A DNA stretch of 23,252 nt from an uncultured Sulfuricurvum sp. (GTDB lineage Bacteria > Campylobacterota > Campylobacteria > Campylobacterales > Sulfurimonadaceae), in contig NZ_CALDDG010000078.1 of assembly GCF_937936435.1 (NCBI RefSeq), positions 1 through 23,252 of the forward strand, in the 5' to 3' direction. Position 1 is the stretch's first letter; every line of letters starts with the position of its first letter. Positions 7,619 to 15,163 of the stretch are shown piece after piece. Position numbers and translations under genes: made by a program. Below the pieces are notes generated by a model. The model saw only the letters and a program-made list of their open reading frames with translations. It searched no databases and was not told the origin of the DNA.

Positions 7619-8283
7619 AACACTACCTCTTTATGTACAGTCAGGTTTTTGATTTTCTCGACAAACCGCAGAACCAACATTGTAGCCAATCCTTCCGCCA
7701 CGCCGAAAAACAGCATATGCGAACCGACGACCGCAGGTATCGTCACATTTAAACCGAACGGAAAATAGATGGGATGCCCCATCGCATCAACCCCTAATAG
7801 CGGTTGAATGCCCAATGCTACGGCTACCACGACCGATGCTGCGACGATACCGCTCCATCCCGCCAAAAACAACACCACGTTATTATTGAGTCTCTCTTTA
7901 AGCATTTTATGGATATAAAATGCACTGAACGAAGCGGTAAAGCCCATTGCCAAAGAGTTGACGGCAAATACGCTAAGCCCCCCGTCCCCGAAAATCAGAG
8001 CCTGTATAAACAGTGTCAGTGAAATACAAAATGCAGCGACCCACGGCCCGAACAGTATCGCTAGAATCGCGGCTCCGATCGCATGCCCGCTGGTTCCCCC
8101 CGGAATCGGGATATTAAACATCATCACGACGAACGAAAATGCACTCAACGATGAGAGAAGCGCAAACGATTCGTCATTAATCGCTTCTTTCATTTTTTTG
8201 AAGGCTACCATCAGTAACGGTATCGCGACAACACTTGCGGTAAGATACGTAGAAGGGGATATAAAGCCGTCCGGTATATGCAT
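7615..8283 (-). CDS. cbiM: Nickel/cobalt ECF transporter substrate-binding protein CbiM/NikM
   Basis: Integral-membrane substrate-capture component. 222 residues, about six to seven helices. The mature N-terminus MHIPDGF is the family signature: the amino group, His2 and nearby residues form the square-planar metal site. The conserved GGTSGHAIGAA segment supplies the second His region. Start ATG 8283 follows AAGGAGA, a strong ribosome site. First gene of the operon; the promoter lies in the 92-bp divergent region shared with the transposase-derived gene. Family members carry Ni or Co; nickel is inferred from the neighbours. Confidence 0.93.
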   Translation of the reverse strand: MHIPDGFISPSTYLTASVVAIPLLMVAFKKMKEAINDESFALLSSLSAFSFVVMMFNIPIPGGTSGHAIGAAILAILFGPWVAAFCISLTLFIQALIFGDGGLSVFAVNSLAMGFTASFSAFYIHKMLKERLNNNVVLFLAGWSGIVAASVVVAVALGIQPLLGVDAMGHPIYFPFGLNVTIPAVVGSHMLFFGVAEGLATMLVLRFVEKIKNLTVHKEVVL

Positions 8284-8321
8284 AACTTCTCCTTTATGAA
8301 TCCTTGTTCAGTTTAGAAATA

Positions 8322-8344
8322 ATTATAGATACTTTTACTATAAT
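8322..8344. promoter_or_regulatory. Divergent promoter region with shared palindrome (candidate operator)
   Basis: A perfect 7-9-7 inverted repeat: ATTATAG (8322-8328), nine-base spacer, CTATAAT (8338-8344). Each arm contains TATAAT on the outward-reading strand: 8339-8344 points toward the gene at 8376, and 8327-8322 (minus strand) points toward cbiM at 8283. Expected starts lie about 25-32 nt before each start codon. -35 boxes are weak, as is common in this phylum. A protein bound here would control both promoters. NikR-like and self-regulation by the neighbouring gene are both possible. Confidence 0.55.
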
Positions 8345-8375
8345 CAACTTTAAAAAAAGTATTTCTTGGATAAAA

Positions 8376-9080
8376 ATGGAACCAAAATCGGCTCAAGAGT
8401 CCTGTTTCTACTGTTCAGCGCCTCTTTACCGTCTGAAAGAAGGCTCCGTTAAATGCAGCCGCTGTAAAAAAAAGTACAGTTTGGAGAGAATACGGCAAAT
8501 TCAAAAACTGATATTCTATTTTTGCAGAGACGAAAATGCCCTCTCCGCCGCCAAAAAAACGGGACTGACCTATGCGACCGTATCCAAATATTTTCAGAAA
8601 TTCCGTTATCTGAGCGCCGAATACTGCGAAACACAATACGAACAGTTCCGCAGCGGGGAATCTCAATACGAAGAGTATGTCTATCTCGAAAAATCGAAAC
8701 GGACGAAAAAAGAGGCGATTTTCGATTCCCATAACTTTTTGACGTTTGCTTACGGTGACCGGGTCTACAATATCCTGATGCCCTCGCTCAATATGTATAA
8801 GCACCAATTCTTGGCCGACAATCTGGAAGATTTATACTACAAAGAGTTTTCCAAATTCATGCGGACGAGCAAAATTATCAAAGTCTCCGAACGCTACAAC
8901 ACGATCACCCGGTTCTGGAATTTTTTCGAATCGTTTATCATCCCCTACAAAGGGGTCAGCAACGAATTTTTCCCCTACTATCTCAAAGAAGCCGAATTCA
9001 AATTCAATTTTTCCTATGCGATACGGGAAAAAATTATTACTACCCTCTATTTTCATCCGTCGAATGGGACGGATATTTAA
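8376..9080 (+). CDS. IS1595 (ISXO2-like) transposase-derived protein, probably domesticated regulator
   Basis: 234 residues from the ATG at 8376; a longer frame from a TTG at 8304 would start inside the promoter region and adds nothing conserved. A zinc ribbon C10-x2-C13 / C27-x2-C30 is followed by a helix-turn-helix at about 54-77 (NALSAAKKTGLTYATVSKYF), as in IS1595-family transposases. The C-terminus, 175-211, matches the ISXO2-like end (FW..F...I.PYKGVSN, PYYLKEAEFKFN). The catalytic acids look lost: the D of VEVDE reads QYEE (97-100), and the INGIESFW glutamate aligns with T178. No terminal repeats flank it. It is the only plus-strand gene, divergent from the nickel importer, so a DNA-binding regulator of nickel or hydrogenase genes is inferred. 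Its 3' end overlaps the hydD 3' end by 41 bp. Confidence 0.75.
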   Translation: MEPKSAQESCFYCSAPLYRLKEGSVKCSRCKKKYSLERIRQIQKLIFYFCRDENALSAAKKTGLTYATVSKYFQKFRYLSAEYCETQYEQFRSGESQYEEYVYLEKSKRTKKEAIFDSHNFLTFAYGDRVYNILMPSLNMYKHQFLADNLEDLYYKEFSKFMRTSKIIKVSERYNTITRFWNFFESFIIPYKGVSNEFFPYYLKEAEFKFNFSYAIREKIITTLYFHPSNGTDI

Positions 9081-9594
9081 ACGTATCGATTATCTCGGAA
9101 AGCGTACGCATCTTTTCTTTTTCGACCATCTCCAGCTCAATAGTTTTTAGGTAGTTTATAACTGTTTTTATATAGATATCAAACCGTTCACTCAATTCCG
9201 GGCTCAGCCCCATATGAAACGTGATACGCGCCGGAATAATCCCCATAACATTCGATTCGGGCAAAGGATACCCCATAAGTTCAATCATATCCAGGCACTG
9301 CATCACTCCGACTTCATGGGCACCGCCGCTGTTCAGACCGTAACCGCTTAGTTCCGAGGAGGGAATGTTGTAGATGCTTCCGGGTTCATCGTCCAGATTG
9401 ATCGTATCGAGGATGATAATACGGTCGTTTTCCAAAAAAAGGTTCAGCAGATTGATCCCCTCGACCCCGCCGTTAATGATTTGCAGCGTATCGGAAAAAT
9501 CATAATTGGCGTTCAGATAGGCCGCGGCATAAATGCCGATGCCGTCATCTTCTTCCAATACGTTTCCCACCCCTAAAACAACTATACGAGTCAT
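9040..9594 (-). CDS. hydD: Hydrogenase maturation protease HydD (HybD/HyaD family)
   Basis: Endopeptidase that trims the C-terminal extension of the large subunit after nickel insertion. 184 residues. Core motifs GVGNVLEEDDGIG, NGGVEG, ILDTIN and GGAHEVG align with E. coli HybD; the three nickel-sensing positions are D17 (Asp in place of the common Glu), D63 and H93, all metal-competent. It is about 20 residues longer than HybD, with a charged C-terminal tail containing LSEIIDTFKYPS. Start ATG 9594, 3 nt after the stop of the upstream paralogue. The plausible substrates are the two large subunits with extensions (15164-16939 and 21160-22848). The 3' end runs antisense into the plus-strand gene. 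Confidence 0.9.
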   Translation of the reverse strand: MTRIVVLGVGNVLEEDDGIGIYAAAYLNANYDFSDTLQIINGGVEGINLLNLFLENDRIIILDTINLDDEPGSIYNIPSSELSGYGLNSGGAHEVGVMQCLDMIELMGYPLPESNVMGIIPARITFHMGLSPELSERFDIYIKTVINYLKTIELEMVEKEKMRTLSEIIDTFKYPSHSTDENRG

Positions 9595-9597
9595 TAT

Positions 9598-10155
9598 TTA
9601 AAACCCTTTACCGTGTTCCAGACTCGGATTGGCAAACTGCTCTAATATCTCATCCAGACTCATTATGTCGGTTTTCGGCGTCGCACTCAGTCCGCATTTT
9701 GCCAATTCGTCGATAATCGTTTGAATATACCCGTCCCAATGACTGCGCAAGGCGGGGGTAATGTCGACGCATACGCTGATGATATCTTCGGGTACGATAC
9801 TGATCATCGTCGTATGTGCGCAATGCGATGCCATCGAGCAGATTTGGAGCATCTCGGTGATCTCCACTTCATTGGCCGTTTTTTTAATCCCCTGATTTTC
9901 GATCAGCGCATCTCCACTGAGAACATCGATCGTTCCCACCGCTTTGGAATCGTCCGAGCCGGTATTGGCAATAATGACGTATTCATACTCTTGAAGCAGC
10001 GGCATCAGTAAAAATCCAAGTGTTCCCCCATCGACGATATCCAATGCGGGGGAAAACGTAAAATTTTCTTTCAGATACTTGGCGGCATACAGCCCTATCC
10101 CCTCATCCATAAAAAAAGCGTTTCCTGATCCGATCAATGCGACTTTAGCGTCCAT
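9598..10155 (-). CDS. Hydrogenase maturation protease paralogue lacking two nickel ligands
   Basis: 185 residues from the ATG at 10155, which overlaps the hypF 3' end by 11 nt; a longer frame to 10257 lies inside hypF. It has the HybD fold motifs GSGNAFFMDEGIG and DGGTLG. Aligned with HybD at a constant offset of two, E16 is kept as E18, but D62 becomes N64 (IIANTG) and H93 becomes N95 (TANEVE). Nickel recognition and hence normal processing should be impaired. The tail has SLDEILEQFANPS, resembling the tail of HydD just downstream, so the two look like a tandem duplication with one copy diverged. It may be a chaperone or docking partner, or a protease with altered substrate recognition. Confidence 0.85.
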   Translation of the reverse strand: MDAKVALIGSGNAFFMDEGIGLYAAKYLKENFTFSPALDIVDGGTLGFLLMPLLQEYEYVIIANTGSDDSKAVGTIDVLSGDALIENQGIKKTANEVEITEMLQICSMASHCAHTTMISIVPEDIISVCVDITPALRSHWDGYIQTIIDELAKCGLSATPKTDIMSLDEILEQFANPSLEHGKGF

Positions 10156-12409
10156 TCTTATCCTTTGAATTGTGTATTGCATAATATAGCTGCCCCAATG
10201 CGATTCCTCCGTCGTTGAGAGGAGTTGCCTGCTGGGCATAAAAGCGCCGGTTCGCAAAACGGCGGTAGAGGCTTGCCGTCAGGGCCCGGTTTTGAAAGAC
10301 ACCGCCTCCGATGACGACGGGAAAATCGGGATGACGCCGGGCGAAGTATTCTATCATCGCAGCAACCGTCACAATGAAACGGCTGGCAATTTCCGTTTTT
10401 CCCGCGGCTGTTTTCGAGAGTTCAATGATTTCCGGAACCATCGATGAGATATCGATTTCCCCCTCCTTTATCTCGAACGTAAAAGGCTCCTCGATCGATT
10501 CGTCGACAAAAGCTTCCATGATCATCCCCCCCTGCCCTTCGTAGTCCAGGGTTTGGATAAATCCTCCCAATGATGCGACCGCGTCAAACAACCGTCCTAT
10601 CGAACTGCTCAGCGGAGCATTGAGTTTTTTCAGCCATACATGGTGTAGTTGGCGTATTTCGTGCGGTAAAAAAGCATCCGTTGTCGGCGATGAAAGGGCC
10701 AAAACTTCTTCAAGGCTGTAGTGTTCAAATAACAAGGACAATGCCACCCGTCTGGGCTCTTTAATCGCTTTGTCTCCTCCCAGCAAGGCCACAGGTTTCA
10801 GATAACCGATCCGTTCATACGTATGAAGATCGGCGATCAATACTTCCCCGCCCCAGAGGCTCCCGTCTTCCCCGTATCCGGTACCGTCAAACGCAAATCC
10901 GAGTACTTTCTCTTGTAAGTCGTATTCCGCCATGCACGCGAGAATATGGGCATAATGATGCTGAAGTCCTGAATGCGCTTTTTTTTGCTCGGACGCATAC
11001 TGGGTTGTGGTGTAAAACGGATGCAAATCATGACTCAAAAAAGCCGGTTCGATGTCATAGAACCGTTTAAACGTCTGTACGGTACGTTCAAAATACTCAT
11101 TTGCCTCCACGCTCCCCAGATCGCCGATATGACCGCTCAGGATCATGTTATTCCCCGTCCCCAGTGCAATAGCGCTTTTTTGATGCGCCCCTAATGCCAT
11201 GACCGGAGTCTGTACCGTTTTAGAGAGTGCAATGGTATGGGGTGCATACCCCCGCCCCATCCGAAGCATGATGATTTTGCCCTCTGCGATTTGCAGCACC
11301 GTATCATCAAGAGCGTTGACGATAGAACGGTCATGATCCAAGATTCCGTCCACCACATTGCCCAGACGACGGACGATCTCCTCTCTGCGGACAATGATCG
11401 GCTCGTCGCTGACATTGGCACTGGTCGCTACCAGTGGAAAATCGATCGATTCAAATATCAGTCGGTGCAGTGGGGTATAAGGGAGAAACACACCAATCCT
11501 TCCTATCTCCGGAGCGATATGCTTTGAGAGCTCGGTATCCGCTTTCGCCGTAACGACAACGATCGGTTTGATGTTGCCGCCGATCAGTACGGCTTCATCG
11601 TCCGTCACATAGGCATATTCACGAACCTGTTCCAAAGTGCGGAACATCACTGCCAGCGGTTTTCCGCGCCGATGTTTACGACGGCGGAGTTCCTCTACCG
11701 CCGCGTCCGAAATGGCACTGCACATCAGATGAAATCCGCCCAATCCTTTTAAAGCGATGATTTTTCCCTCTTGCAGCATCCGGATCGCGGATTCAATGGG
11801 GTCTCCCTCGATCGGGTTACCAAGGTTATCTGTGAAAGTTAAGCTCGGCCCGCATTGGGGACAGCTGATCGGTTCGGCGTGATAACGGCGCGACATGGGA
11901 TCATTATACTCGGCTTCACACGCTTCGCACATCGTAAAATGTTTCATCGAAGTGCGGACACGGTCATAAGGGGGAATCTGGATGATCGTATAGCGAGGTC
12001 CGCAATCGGTGCAGTTGATAAAAGGGTATTGATATCGGCGATTACGGGGGTCATCCATTTCAGCCTGACATGCCGGGCAAAGTGCGGTATCCAGAGGAAT
12101 TGCCACACTGCCCTCTCCCAGTGTACTGCGGCGGATTTCAAACGAATCATAATGGGCCGGAGTTGAAGGGAGGATCTCTATCGAATCGATACGGGCATTG
12201 ATCGGCGTATTTTCGCTCAGCGCTTCAAGAAAGAGAGAACATTGGCTCCCCTGCGCTTCGATGATGACCCCTTCGGGAGTGTTCGCAACGAACCCTTTGA
12301 GCCCCAAACGTTTGGCTTCACGATAGACAAACGGCCGGAATCCGACCCCCTGTACGATCCCTTTGATCAGAAGCGCGATACTTTGATTAGATGAAGACTC
12401 CACCGACAA
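10145..12409 (-). CDS. hypF: Carbamoyltransferase HypF
   Basis: Makes the cyanide precursor from carbamoyl phosphate and ATP and transfers the carbamoyl group to HypE. 754 residues, full length. Domains in order: acylphosphatase with VQGVGFR (R25) and N43; zinc fingers C111/C114, C133/C136, C161/C164, C183/C186; YrdC-like domain from about 205 (LQEGKIIALKGLGGFHL); Kae1/TobZ-like C-terminal domain with the metal motif HHYAH, FDGTGYGEDG, GGGVFQNR and PLNDGGIALGQ. Start is a TTG at 12409, 8 nt after AAGGA; a GTG two codons in is worse spaced. It overlaps the HydE-like gene by 23 nt and the protease paralogue by 11 nt. Confidence 0.96.
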   Translation of the reverse strand: MSVESSSNQSIALLIKGIVQGVGFRPFVYREAKRLGLKGFVANTPEGVIIEAQGSQCSLFLEALSENTPINARIDSIEILPSTPAHYDSFEIRRSTLGEGSVAIPLDTALCPACQAEMDDPRNRRYQYPFINCTDCGPRYTIIQIPPYDRVRTSMKHFTMCEACEAEYNDPMSRRYHAEPISCPQCGPSLTFTDNLGNPIEGDPIESAIRMLQEGKIIALKGLGGFHLMCSAISDAAVEELRRRKHRRGKPLAVMFRTLEQVREYAYVTDDEAVLIGGNIKPIVVVTAKADTELSKHIAPEIGRIGVFLPYTPLHRLIFESIDFPLVATSANVSDEPIIVRREEIVRRLGNVVDGILDHDRSIVNALDDTVLQIAEGKIIMLRMGRGYAPHTIALSKTVQTPVMALGAHQKSAIALGTGNNMILSGHIGDLGSVEANEYFERTVQTFKRFYDIEPAFLSHDLHPFYTTTQYASEQKKAHSGLQHHYAHILACMAEYDLQEKVLGFAFDGTGYGEDGSLWGGEVLIADLHTYERIGYLKPVALLGGDKAIKEPRRVALSLLFEHYSLEEVLALSSPTTDAFLPHEIRQLHHVWLKKLNAPLSSSIGRLFDAVASLGGFIQTLDYEGQGGMIMEAFVDESIEEPFTFEIKEGEIDISSMVPEIIELSKTAAGKTEIASRFIVTVAAMIEYFARRHPDFPVVIGGGVFQNRALTASLYRRFANRRFYAQQATPLNDGGIALGQLYYAIHNSKDKNGR

Positions 12410-14309
12410 CGCAATTTTCCTTCCCGATCGGATAGTTCACATTCATCAACACAGGAGTTGTTTTAAAATTCCTCTGTATCCGGCTAAAGAGCGATTGTCC
12501 GCCGAAATATGAACCGCACAATGCGACTTCCGTTGCTTTCGTTTTCCCTTTGATTTCCGTGATGAGTTCACTGAAATAGTCACCGAACGATTCGAAGATA
12601 GAATAGCTCAAATAAACTGAATCTACCCCCGCCATTTGGTAACTGATGATGCTTGATAGAAACGCGACGTGATTGAAACGGTTGTCTTCGACCTTCGTAT
12701 CGATCTGCAATCCTCCTTTGCCGAGGAACTTTAACGCCTCTTTCATAACTCCTTCGTAACTTTGTTCTTCGAGTCCCAAAATCATTGCCGTCGCCGTAAA
12801 GAGATCCGCATCGCTGCATTCGATTTTTAGAAGCAACTCGTAGATTTCAGGAAATTTTGTCTTGATATTGTCGATCAAACGATCCGAACCTTCCCGCAAA
12901 GCAGCCATCTTATCGATGAGACCGACCGGATTGAAAGGGTGCGGAGGGACTACCCGGATCACTTTTTTACCGTCATAGTAAAGAAACGAAGGGTCTCCCT
13001 GAAAATAAGCTCCGACCGTTTTTATCCCGAATTTATGGTGTTCGGCGATCACCGACATAAATGAAGCTTCATCCTCGGCCATCGTATGAAAATTGGCCGA
13101 TTCGACCGCAGGCGTCTCGGATTCGAGCTGATTGACTTTGAGAGTAGATGCGGAGGTAAAACGTTCCATATGGTCAAAGAGCATTCCGTTTGCATCTTTG
13201 ATCCCGACCAGGCCGTTGGCAATGCTCAGCGTATCGGTCCCATACGGCAGACGCGAAGGAAATGCGACCCGTTCGCCCGATGTGATGAACCGAATCTCTT
13301 TATTGATAAACAGATGCATATCTTTTTGGGAATGGATGTTTAAATCAAAGTCCATCACGAAATCGGCTTCGCACGCCTCTTCCAAATCACGATAGACAAT
13401 ATAATCGATCTCCTGAAGGGTCAGCTCTTTTCCCAAAAGAATCGAAAATCCCTCATCCGGATATTTCACATTCACGGTTCCTCCGAAGGTCGTGCGCAAA
13501 GCTTCATCTTTGAGTGCTACGTGAAGGATCGGTCGTTCGATGCTAAGTAGCGCATTGAACTCATCGTTGATCAAAGAGCAGTAGTCGGTAATCTTCATCG
13601 CATTGACCAACATTAACGTTTCTCCCCTTTCCAAACGCTCGCTGCGTTTGAACAGGCGATATCCCATTGTCGTTTTCATCAACAAGCTTTTACCGTCGCG
13701 CAGTGCTTTGGCAGCAACTTCGAACATTGTACGAAAACTCCCGGCATCGTTTGCGTACCGCTCGTTTCCTTTATGGATCAGTTTAACCGGAATTCCGCAT
13801 TCATGGCATGAGTTAAGAACCTGTTTTTCGCGTCTTCCGAATGAGACAGACTCTTTTTCGCATGTCGGACACGGTTTGATATACGACATTGCCGTATTGA
13901 CACGTTCAAACGGATAATGGTCGAAAAAAGCGTATTGACCGCCGCAGTGGCTGCACTGGGTAAACGGATAATAATACCGTTTTGAAGAGGGATCGAACAT
14001 CTCTTTTTGACAACTCGGGCACAGACCCAAAGAGAACGGATATTCCGGTTCGAAGTCCGGAAGGCTCTCCGGTTCCCCCTCAATATCGTAAAAATCGCTT
14101 TTGCTCATAAAACACGAAGCCGGCAACATATCTCCGATTGCGCCGAGACATGCCTGGAGTTTCTCATGCTTGCTCTCAAATGCGCAGATGATCTTCCCTT
14201 TTTTCTGATGGACGAGAGCATTGATCCCAAAAGAGCGTATGATAGAAATTACATAATTTTTAATATAAGGCTGAGCGAATTCGCTCGTCAGCTCCAACGT
14301 AAATGCCAT
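12387..14309 (-). CDS. hydE: HydE-like protein, degenerate HypF paralogue
   Basis: 640 residues following hydABC, the position of hydE in Wolinella and Helicobacter hydrogenase loci; the symbol rests on that context and is tentative. The layout mirrors HypF: an N-terminal acylphosphatase-like segment, four CxxC pairs (C97/C100, C119/C122, C147/C150, C168/C171) with the HypF spacing word DPSSKRYYYPF, a YrdC-like stretch (LRDGKSLLMKTTMGYRL), and a Kae1-like end (VALCGSYFGGQSLFSRI, then ENCVVGGVFI). The VQGVGFR catalytic loop is missing, and the HHYAH metal motif reads DEASF in my alignment. It is therefore unlikely to be a carbamoyltransferase and may act in hydrogenase-specific assembly. Start ATG 14309 has AAGGA upstream. 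It overlaps hypF by 23 nt. Confidence 0.82.
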   Translation of the reverse strand: MAFTLELTSEFAQPYIKNYVISIIRSFGINALVHQKKGKIICAFESKHEKLQACLGAIGDMLPASCFMSKSDFYDIEGEPESLPDFEPEYPFSLGLCPSCQKEMFDPSSKRYYYPFTQCSHCGGQYAFFDHYPFERVNTAMSYIKPCPTCEKESVSFGRREKQVLNSCHECGIPVKLIHKGNERYANDAGSFRTMFEVAAKALRDGKSLLMKTTMGYRLFKRSERLERGETLMLVNAMKITDYCSLINDEFNALLSIERPILHVALKDEALRTTFGGTVNVKYPDEGFSILLGKELTLQEIDYIVYRDLEEACEADFVMDFDLNIHSQKDMHLFINKEIRFITSGERVAFPSRLPYGTDTLSIANGLVGIKDANGMLFDHMERFTSASTLKVNQLESETPAVESANFHTMAEDEASFMSVIAEHHKFGIKTVGAYFQGDPSFLYYDGKKVIRVVPPHPFNPVGLIDKMAALREGSDRLIDNIKTKFPEIYELLLKIECSDADLFTATAMILGLEEQSYEGVMKEALKFLGKGGLQIDTKVEDNRFNHVAFLSSIISYQMAGVDSVYLSYSIFESFGDYFSELITEIKGKTKATEVALCGSYFGGQSLFSRIQRNFKTTPVLMNVNYPIGKENCVVGGVFI

Positions 14310-14332
14310 AAGTATCCTTCAAAAAAATCACT

Positions 14333-14423
14333 ATACCTTTCATCGATTCCCCGTAGGGAAGGTATGAAAAATATAGTAAAAAAGTTTGGATTTTTTTGCA
14401 CGGCGGAATAAAATCCACCCTGC
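14333..14423 (-). other. Stem-loops in the hydC-hydE gap
   Basis: The 139-bp gap after hydC holds two structures on the minus strand. The first, 14423-14398, is a 26-nt hairpin with nine pairs (one G-T), one mismatch and a six-base loop; it lies 25 nt after the hydC stop and is followed by A residues, not U. The second, 14360-14347, is TTCCC-TACG-GGGAA, a UNCG-type tetraloop stem. Its outer bases can instead pair in an alternative stem, 14333-14339/14359-14365 (ATACCTT/AAGGTAT). It sits in the leader of the HydE-like gene. Attenuation or mRNA processing between structural and maturation genes is possible. Confidence 0.5.
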
Positions 14424-14448
14424 ATTTTATATTGAGAGAAGAGAGACT

Positions 14449-15153
14449 TTAGTCGTTTTCTTTCACAAATTTTGAACCGCCGATAACGATCGCGATATCC
14501 GCTTCTTTCCAGAAAATGGTTCTCCATACTTGATAGTAGATGTGAAATACTACCCAGCAGATAATAAACCACATCGTATAGTGGTGTGAAATACGAACAT
14601 CCATCAGTGTTCCGCCCGTTGCTGCAATCGTCCAATCCGTCGCGACATGCAACATCCACGGCCACCAAGCACCGATAGAACTAACACCCGCTTCCAAACC
14701 GTGAACGTACATTTGTAGACCGGTCAAAAGCATCCAGATCAATAAAAGATGAAAAATCGTAAAGTAGACGGTATTGAAACTGTCCGCATGCGATGAATCG
14801 AACTCTTTTTTACGGTTCAGCGTCAACAGATTGACGAGTACCGCTTTAAACTCGGAAATATTTTTGCCGTTTGGAATAATCTTCTTATACGGCTTTTCAA
14901 ACCGGCTGAAAAAGTAAAGATACGCGATTATGACCGATGTGACGTCAAAAATGATCGCAATGATAAAGTGACCGTAACGGTTCCATGCCATTACATATTT
15001 GTCGACTGCACCGTCGGCAATAAATGTTTGATAATACGGATGACCGATATAGAGCCCCGTAATGACAGCCCCGATCATCGAAAATGCGTTCACCCAGTGG
15101 ATGATACGCATTGCGGGTGTCATACGTTTGACTTGTTTATACCCCTGTTTCAT
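14449..15153 (-). CDS. hydC: Ni/Fe-hydrogenase b-type cytochrome subunit HydC
   Basis: Membrane di-haem cytochrome b that anchors HydAB and passes H2 electrons to menaquinone. 234 residues with about four membrane helices. Candidate haem ligands are H19 (IIHWVN), H62 (NRYGHF), and H190/H191 and H204 in the last helix (ISHHYTMWF ... VVFHIYY). Start ATG 15153 follows AAGGAGT, 10 nt after the hydB stop. Third gene of hydABC. Confidence 0.94.
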   Translation of the reverse strand: MKQGYKQVKRMTPAMRIIHWVNAFSMIGAVITGLYIGHPYYQTFIADGAVDKYVMAWNRYGHFIIAIIFDVTSVIIAYLYFFSRFEKPYKKIIPNGKNISEFKAVLVNLLTLNRKKEFDSSHADSFNTVYFTIFHLLLIWMLLTGLQMYVHGLEAGVSSIGAWWPWMLHVATDWTIAATGGTLMDVRISHHYTMWFIICWVVFHIYYQVWRTIFWKEADIAIVIGGSKFVKEND

Positions 15154-15163
15154 AACTGACTCC

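Noticed and set aside
8304..8375. N-terminal extension of the transposase-derived protein from a TTG
   Set aside because: It would cover the divergent promoter and adds a hydrophobic stretch unlike the family.
14398..14423. Intrinsic terminator after hydC
   Set aside because: The stem is good but A residues, not U residues, follow it in the direction of transcription.
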